From Hemileia vastatrix (taxonomy: Eukaryota; Basidiomycota; Pucciniomycetes; Pucciniales; Zaghouaniaceae), in NCBI GenBank assembly GCA_030280995.1, contig JASXTE010000017.1, positions 7,701,001-7,765,000 of the forward strand: 64,000 nt of DNA, read 5' to 3'. Below, piece by piece: positions 57,316 through 64,000 of this stretch (the first letter of the stretch is position 1; each line of letters starts with the position of its first letter). The notes beneath the pieces were generated by a model. The model was not told the origin of the DNA, did no database searches, and saw only the letters and a program-made list of their open reading frames with translations. A program made the position numbers and the translations under genes.

Positions 57316-58812
57316 TGTCAGCCTGTATATCCCCAGGACTGAGTAAAAAGTGCTTATAAGTTATGTTAAACACATGAACTATACATTGGAACAATAAATG
57401 AGAGTACACAAACAGTATACATAAGTAAAATTATGATAATACACATAAAATGCCATTATAACACCTTATATACACGCATATATCCACCTTTTATAAGTCT
57501 TATGTACTTAATATTAAGTTGGAATATGTTAGGGTAGTATTAAGAACCTTAAGTATAAGGCTACATAATTTTTAAGTACACTTAAAGCTGTTATTTTCAC
57601 TGTTTTATGCAAAAAACAAGAAATGCGCTTTATTTCACTTAAAAGTTGACTATATGCGCTATAAAATTGAGAATATCAAAATTGCGCTTTGACAGATCAA
57701 TTGGGCTCATTTAGAACTATTGATTTGGCTATTTAAATGCATAAAAATAACACTTTTCAAATTTGGTGTTTTTTATGCCAGAAATGGCTTCTGTGTACTG
57801 GCTACATACTGCCTGCTTTTTTCCCGTGTGAATAGCTTCATTTTTAGCAAATTTAGCTTTTTCACACTATAATTACCCCACATTCTACGCCCACTGTGGG
57901 GAAACACACTAAAATAGGCGACAGGCGCTTATTTAGTGTCCTAGCTTAATTAATAATGCATTGACCTTGTTTATATGCACTAATTTCATTAATAACCTCA
58001 CTCTTGGCACTTTATTTCATCACCACGCTTAAATTCGCCTAATTTTAGTCAAGGATTTACCTGTGCAAGCGCCTGCCAAGAACTGCATGTAGTTACCCCA
58101 CATCTCACGCTCTTTTTTAAGTTTTTGGGTGGTTTCTCAGTCAATTTTGGTTATTTTTGAATGGGAATTTCACGTAGTATAATGTCAGGATTAGCCCCAT
58201 TATTTCTACAGTGAATCCTCCTTATTATTAAGCTATTATTAACCTTAAAAAGTCTCCTTTAGTCTTTTATATTATTGTTTTATACGCATATACTCTCTTT
58301 TTGTCTTTTCTTTAATTTTGATGGATTTCCCTTATTATTACAGTATTTTGGCGGTTGTTACTTGTCTAATTATGTCATGGGTCACTAGGGATGTTGATGG
58401 GCAGGTCTATTAGTTGTTTTGAGGCGTCATTAACTGTGTATTGGATGGTATATCAAGGGATTTATTGGGGAACTCAGTGTGTATAAAAGGAGGTGGTTTT
58501 TGGGTCTTGTTTCTACATTCCTTATCATTTACAATTTACCAATATAACCAAACCAATTACAATACATATCAATTAGTACTTTTATAAGACTTTTGATTTG
58601 TATCTGAATTATAAAATCTATTTTTCTACCAACTACAAAGATTGTAAGCCACATATAAAATAGTGAGAATTATATTACTGAGACCTTAATTTTGATTATA
58701 TTTTACTACTTATTGGATTTAGATTACAGTATTCATATAGGACCATTAAAATCTTCTAGACAACTGACCATTCAAGCTAGTTCACATCCTTGTACTTGAC
58801 CTTAGCCTGACA
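57316..58812 (+). repeat. 3' LTR of the nested element, complete (1,497 bp)
   Basis: It begins TGTCAGCCTGTATATCC and ends CTTAGCCTGACA; TGTCAG and CTGACA are inverted. It includes TATAAAAG at 58,482. The region from 58,670 on has no counterpart in the 5' LTR. Confidence 0.9.
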
Positions 58813-59638
58813 CCTTCAATCCAGATGATGTCACTGCTATCCCCGGCAATTACAGCACTGTGAGCGCCCATCACCTCCCCATGGTTTCCACTTCAAGCAG
58901 TTTCAACACCCAGACCTCCAGTAAGGACCCTCCATCACTATTAACAATAACACTGATCCATACCATAAATAGAAAATCCAGATAAAAGCGGATACCATAA
59001 AGAAACAGGTAAAATAAACAATCAAAAAAAGATTTAATGAAACTAAAAGCATATAAAAGAAACAAATAAAATTTCCAAGCCCCCAATAACATCCCCAAGA
59101 ATCCACATTAACCCAGAAACATCCTTCCAACCCATAAATCCGTGAGTAACCATCCAAGGAAGTAATTTTAGTTGTCCAAACTGGGTGTATGCGCCTGATA
59201 TAGGTGTCTATGCTTCTTTAGGCGTTGTGAGTCCACTGATTTCGTCCATATGACCTAAAATAAGCAGAAAAACAAAGGTTATAGGCTATTAAGGGGCTAA
59301 AACCCACTTATATACGTAAATATACATAATATACTGCATATTTCACTGAATATGAGATTTATGTATACATATAAGCTTATGTATGTCAATAATTACTTCA
59401 TATCACTTAAGATAAGTATATTATGACTCCATTAACACCTTAATAAATATGATTAGGCCATGGATAAGCTATTTAAACTATTATGAATTATATAATAGAA
59501 TAAAAATTATATATATATATAATAAAATAATATATATTATTATTTTAACCTTATTTTTAAGATATAAGCTTAATCTACTTAAGGTTATCTTATTTTAAGC
59601 ATAAGAAATACTCAGTCCTAAGGATATTTAGGCTGACA
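58813..59638 (-). repeat. Family 1 LTR of the - element, proximal part
   Basis: On the - strand it starts TGTCAGCCTAAATATCCTTA and contains GGACTGAGTATTTCTTATGC, TATCTTAAGTGATATGAAGT and GACATCATCTGGATTGAAGG, as in the 8-9 kb copy. The first five bases (58,813-58,817, CCTTC) are the duplicated target. Its other part is 53,853-54,209. Confidence 0.85.
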
Positions 59639-59650
59639 CTCCCTCACCCC
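59639..59650 (-). promoter_or_regulatory. Polypurine tract of the - family 1 element
   Basis: GGGGTGAGGGAG on the - strand directly precedes the LTR start TGTCAGCC at 59,638. Confidence 0.75.
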
Positions 59651-59782
59651 AAAAAAAACAATAAAAAAAATGTTAAGACATTTTAATTAAAACTAAGGAG
59701 TGAAATAATAAAATAAAAAAATTAAAAATAATTTTTATAATACATATACTGAATGAACAGTATTATTTAGATTTAAATTTTT

Positions 59783-61070
59783 TCAAGAGATTTTTAAGAT
59801 CAGAGATTTCATTTTCTGGAATCCACTGGTAATATTCACTTGATTAATTTTAAATCTTAATAGATACTCAACTCCCTTTTCTTTAGTAAGGTGTCTCTTT
59901 TTAAGTATCTTTTCAATTTCTACCTTTTCAACTATTTCTTCAGGTTGCTGTTTATGCCTTCCTGATCTTCTTAGAAATAGAGCAGTATCATTAGAATGGT
60001 ACGGTTTTATAAGAGAAATAGGAAATACTGGATGTTTTCTATCATATGGTGCATATAGAATAACCTCAACAGCATTATTACCAAGCATCTTTTTAACTAC
60101 AAATGGTCCAATGAATTGATCCTTCAATTTAACATTACCATTTAAATTGAAATGTAGTGTTGAAATAAGGACTTCATCACCCTCTTTGAACATTTGTTCT
60201 TTATGGGCTTTATCCCATCTTTTCTTTTCATACTCAAACGCCTTATTTATACATTCTTGAGAATGTTTTCTGCATAATTCCTGCATCTGAAGAAAAGATT
60301 TAGTACCTGGATGGATATCCAATCTAGGTAACTTATTAAGAGTTTTAGCAGGGGTATTAGGTACATAACCCAACCATAACTCAAATGGCTTTTTGCCAGT
60401 GACAGAATGTACTGTACTATTATATGCAAATTCTAAACCTGGGATAAGGGTTACCCAATCATGCGTGAATTTGACATTGACTTTAAAATTAAGACCAAAA
60501 GCACAGTATCTTCTTATCATATCTTCTAAGGTTTGTATCATTCTTTCTGCTAGCCCATCAGTTTGTGGATGGTGTGCTGTAGAAAGTTTTAATTGACACC
60601 CTGAAACATCTATAAGTGACGTCCAGAACTCAGAAGTAAATTTAGGATCTCTTTCAGAAACTATTGCTTTGGGGAAACCTGCTGTATTTAACATTTGTGT
60701 CCACCATAAAAAAGCTAAGTCCTTTGCAGAAACCTCTTTGTGGGTAGGAATAAATTTACAAATCTTTGTAAATCTATCTACAATTACCCAGCAGGAGTTA
60801 TAACTCTTATGCCCTGCTATTGGCAAACCTGTTACAAAGTCCATGTTAATGATTTCCCATGGAGCTTTTGGTTGCTCAATTTTTTGTAATAAACCATCTC
60901 CTTTTCCTGTTAATCTTTTAGATTTTTAACAAGAATCACATGTTTCAACATATTTCTGAACATCCTCAGACATGTTAATCCACCAAGCTGTGTTTTTTAC
61001 TCTGGTTAATGTTTTATGGTAGTCAAAATGAACTGCTAATATATCATCATGACAAATACTTAACATTAAC
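59783..61070 (-). pseudogene. Family 1 Ty3 integrase with chromodomain-like end
   Basis: The HHCC domain reads HDDILAVHFDYHKTLTRV, then WWINMSEDVQKYVETCDSC. A TAA (60,926-60,928) follows CDSC in an otherwise continuous frame. The core has MDFVTGLPIAGHKS and WVIVDRFTKICKF (Asp 1), SERDPKFTSEFW (Asp 2) and HHPQTDGLAERMIQTLEDMI (Glu). After the GDEVLIST and LKDQFIGPFVVKKM blocks comes IEKILKKRHLTKEKGVEYLL, a chromodomain start. A one-base shift near 59,850 ruins the chromodomain end, and the frame stops at 59,783. The active-site residues are intact. Confidence 0.9.
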
Positions 61071-62870
61071 TCCTTCATTGATGGGGGAATCACAATTACA
61101 TTACTTAATTTTTTCCTGTAATATATAAAACCATCCTCAATGGAAAATTTTCCTTTTTCTAATACCTCTTTATACTTAATTGGTAATGTTTTTATTAAAA
61201 CATTCATTGAAGCATTAGATGGATCATTTAATATTGTAGTTAATTTACTCAAGTCACGATCTGAATTATAATTATCAAGAATTGATTGCATAAATTCATC
61301 CTCAAGATCTACCATATAAATGCCATAAATGTTAATAATCTCTGACTCAGGAACATAAGCAAGATTATCATCATTATTAGGCAGAGGTACTCTAGATAAC
61401 AGATCTAGATTAGAGTGCAAGGTTCCTGCTCTATGTGTAATAGTCATCCGGCCTCTGCATTCTTGTACAGCTAATTGCCATCTAAACATGTGTCTATTAG
61501 GAGTTTTCATGTTTAAGAGTGACTTAACTGCACTACAGTCAGTTATTAACTCAAATTTTTGGTCTTCAAGGTAATAATGTAGCTTCTCAAGAGCCCATAC
61601 TACTGCCAAACATTCAAGTTGAGTAGCACCATATTTCAATTCACCACTTCTCAGAGTACGTGAAATATAGCAGATTACTACTTCTGACATTTTTCTTTCA
61701 ATAAGTTGTTTTTGATGCAAAGCAGCACCCAGTCCAATAAAACTTGCATCTGTATTGAATACAAAAGGTAATTGGAAATCTGGTAATCCCAAGATAGGAG
61801 CTGTCATTAAACATTCTTTCAACTTATCAAAAGCTTGTTGTCTTTCATTATTCCAAATGAAAGCTTCTGATTTCTTTATCAGTGTGGTCAGTGGTGCAGC
61901 AATTGATTGGTAGTTTTTTATATATTGTCTATAATAACCACACATTCCAAGAAAAGATTGTACATCCTTTACATTTTGAGGAATGCGAATATTCTTTATT
62001 GCAGCCACTTTATTTTGGTCTACACATATTTGTAAGCCAGATACAATATGACTAAGCACTTTTAAAGATTCAAACCCAAATTTACATTTTTTCAATGCAA
62101 GGGTCATTTTTATTTCATCCATTTTTTGAAATACTTTCATTAAATGGATTAAGTGTTCATCATAAGTTTTTGAGAACACTATGATGTCATCAATGTATAC
62201 CATTAACCATCCCTCAATCATTTCATTATGGAATGTTATATCCATTAACTTCTGAAATACTGATGGAGCATTTTTTGGTCCAAATGGCATTCTGACATAC
62301 TTACAAATTCCCATGTGTGTTGTTATCAACAAAAAGTTCTGTGAATTCTTTTCAACAGGAATTTGATGGTACCCTTTATTTCCATTCAGGCAACTTATAT
62401 ATTTAGAACCTTTAAGGGTAGCATGTATAGAGGCAATCCTTGGCAAGGGATAAATATCATCTACTGTAAATGTATTTAATGCTCTATAATCACCGCACAG
62501 TCTTGCTTTATCTTGTTCATAAGAAATTAGCACTGGTGATATTACACAATATTTTGGTGTAGTTTCAACCTTCTCAAGAATGTTCATTTTTAATAACATC
62601 TTAATATTATCCTCTATGTCTTTCTTCTTCATTGGTGAAGCAGGGTATGGTTTCTTTTTAAGACTAGCAGGAATATTATCCATATCACAGGTTAAACTAA
62701 TCTTCATTTCATGATCTTTTACAAGGCCAAGTTCATTTGTACCATGTGCAAAAGCCATTGGAAAAGCTTTAATTAATTCCAAAATATTATCTTTCTCAGC
62801 TTTACTTATCTGAGTGCCAAATGATGCTTTTGAAATTTCTGTTTCCAGAAGTTCCATCTCATTGAATCCT
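61071..62870 (-). pseudogene. Family 1 Ty3 reverse transcriptase and RNase H
   Basis: One open frame (from MELLETEISK at 62,857) covers RT and RNase H. RT motifs: ARLCGDYRALNTFTVDDIYP, then YISCLNGNKGYHQIPVEK, where the usual Asp of the LDGNKGYHQ-type motif A is Asn, then VRMPFGPKNAPSVFQKLMD and VYIDDIIVFSKTYDEHL (residues 221-224 are YIDD). RNase H: VFNTDASFIGLGAAL (Asp 370), QLECLAVVWALEKL (Glu 415), LITDCSAVKSLL (Asp 440) and HSNLDLLSR. The Asn in motif A should abolish polymerisation. Otherwise this is the best-kept enzyme in the window. Confidence 0.9.
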
Positions 62871-64000
62871 TTTCTTTACACGGGGACTTTGTTACTGACT
62901 CAATGTGTAAGACTGTGTTAAAAGAATTTATTTTAAATTTCCTCTTAACATTCATGCCAATTGTAAAATTGTTATTAGCAGGGTCTAATTTTACACCAAA
63001 TTTAGTCAGAATATCATTTCCAATGATAAAACAGTTACTACAGTTAGTATTATCCATTACTTCAAAGTCACAAGTTACTCTTACATAACCATGTTGATGT
63101 TAAAAGAAAACAGCAGCTTTGTATTTACCAATGGGGTGTAGCGCTGATCCAAAACCTCTCCAATTTTTATTTTGAAGTGGTTCAAGCTTAAACTTATATT
63201 CACCATCAATTTTCTGTAATGTATTAGTGGAAACAACAGAACCAGCAGCTCCTGTGTCCAGTACTATATTAACATTATCACCAGAAATGATAGCTGGAAC
63301 CGTGATAGGTGTCATTTTAAAGTTATCAGCTTGTATATCCTTAATGATTTCAGCATCCTCAAAATTCATTAAAGATTCATTTGAGTCCATATTTAATATT
63401 GGATTTTCAAAGATAGACAAATCATCTTCCAACATACAGACTTCATTTTCATCACTATATGAGATATTTCTGTCATAATCACTTGATTCTTTACTTTTTT
63501 CAGTTTCAGTTTCAGATTCACGTTGATTTTCAACAATATTTATGTTTTTCTCACATTTGTGACCTTTTACCCAAGGTTTGTTACACTTATAACAAGTATT
63601 TGTTTCATACTTCTTAGGTACTACAGGTGCAGTAGGTTTTTTCTGCTTCTCCTGAAGTGTTTTTGAATTCTGAGTTTTTACAGGTTCAACATTTTGTTTA
63701 TAAGTGGAATACCTTGATTCATACTTATGGTTTAATAATATTACATTGCAAATATTAATAAAATCAGAATATTCAGTAACATTTAATGTTCTAGCTACAA
63801 CAATGTCTCTGACAGATATAGGTAATTTATATCTTATCTTATCTTTCCATAAGTTAAAATCCATATGAGGCTCAATGGCTTTTAATATTTTGTTTAAATT
63901 CATTAAAAATACCATAGGTTTGTCACCATTCAACGGATTATACCTAGTCTTCTCATAAAGTCTCTTCTGAGTAAGCCTGAATTTAGAACCTCCAAATTGT
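62806..64000 (-). pseudogene. Family 1 Ty3 gag and protease, cut by the window edge
   Basis: The frame is open from the right edge (QFGGSKFRLTQKRLYEKTRY, then GDKPMVFLMNLNKILK). It has a zinc knuckle of the type CYKCNKPWVKGHKC (C-x2-C-x7-H-x-C), an acidic Ser-rich linker, and a retropepsin core VNIVLDTGAAGSVVSTN with the DTG triad. A TAA at 63,100-63,102 breaks it; the same frame continues with GYVRVTCDFEV and NCFIIGNDILTKFGV (protease end) to 62,806. A frameshift near 62,870 separates it from RT. The gag start lies beyond 64,000. Confidence 0.9.

Larger units (their letters stand above)
54210..58812 (+). mobile_element. Internally deleted Ty3 element nested in the family 1 LTR
   Basis: The element is 4.6 kb: 5' LTR (truncated), a gag piece, an integrase piece with chromodomain, a purine tract and a complete 3' LTR. 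It starts TGTCAGCC and ends GCCTGACA and has a 5-bp duplication (CCTTC) on both sides. Protease, RT, RNase H and the integrase N-terminus are absent, so it can only have moved with help from a full relative. The LTRs differ at about 13 of 1,354 aligned positions, making it the youngest clear insertion in the window. Confidence 0.9.

Noticed and set aside
58871..59157. Overlapping frames on the - strand rich in Phe/Leu/Trp
   Set aside because: They lie wholly inside the family 1 LTR; the 8-9 kb copy does not preserve them.

Overview
This window looks like a transposon graveyard from a large, AT-rich, repeat-dense fungal genome. A basidiomycete of the rust (Pucciniales) type fits best. The reasons are the Ty3 reverse transcriptase family with an FIDDGG-type catalytic box and a linker before integrase, the chromodomain Ty3 elements, the long LTRs and the very AT-rich filler. 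No host gene, rRNA or tRNA could be recognised, so the organism call rests on transposon families only. Almost every coding region carries stops, frameshifts or lost catalytic residues.

Layout. 1-7.4 kb: AT-rich DNA with two adjacent hairpins at the left edge and no recognisable gene. 7.46-9.24 kb: the 3' end of a chromodomain Ty3 element (family 1, + strand) with its LTR, inserted in a Ty1/copia relic on the - strand (9.24-13.97 kb). 14.2-24.47 kb: a nearly full-length Ty3 element of a second family (family 2) on the - strand. 24.47-31.9 kb: a diverged family 2 copy on the + strand, head to head with the first. Its 3' region probably runs on to an LTR ending at 46.49 kb. 33.8-41.5 kb: accessory sequence with unrecognised coding relics and a 1.8 kb array of nested palindromes (35.7-37.5 kb). 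41.6-44.2 kb: cysteine-rich genes antisense to the + family 2 copy. 44.6-49.5 kb: shuffled LTR modules, one with a 19-bp minisatellite. 49.5-53.04 kb: a second Ty1/copia relic (+), joined to a deleted chromovirus with a chromodomain. 53.85-64 kb: a - strand family 1 element that runs off the right edge. Its 3' LTR is split by a younger, internally deleted + strand relative (54,210-58,812) flanked by a 5-bp target duplication.

How the parts relate. Family 1 elements have the order gag-PR-RT-RH-IN-chromodomain, a purine-rich tract ending in GAG, and LTRs that begin TGTCAGCC and end CTGACA. Family 2 elements have a primer site resembling the complement of tRNA-Lys, gag-PR-RT-RH-linker-IN, and a long 3' region full of short repeats. 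In both family 2 copies, a gene antisense to pol lies next to the 3' LTR and encodes a six-cysteine cluster. It looks like a circularly permuted Zn2Cys6 motif. That antisense gene, the palindrome array and a recurring 20-nt sense-strand motif in family 2 are the three items most worth follow-up.
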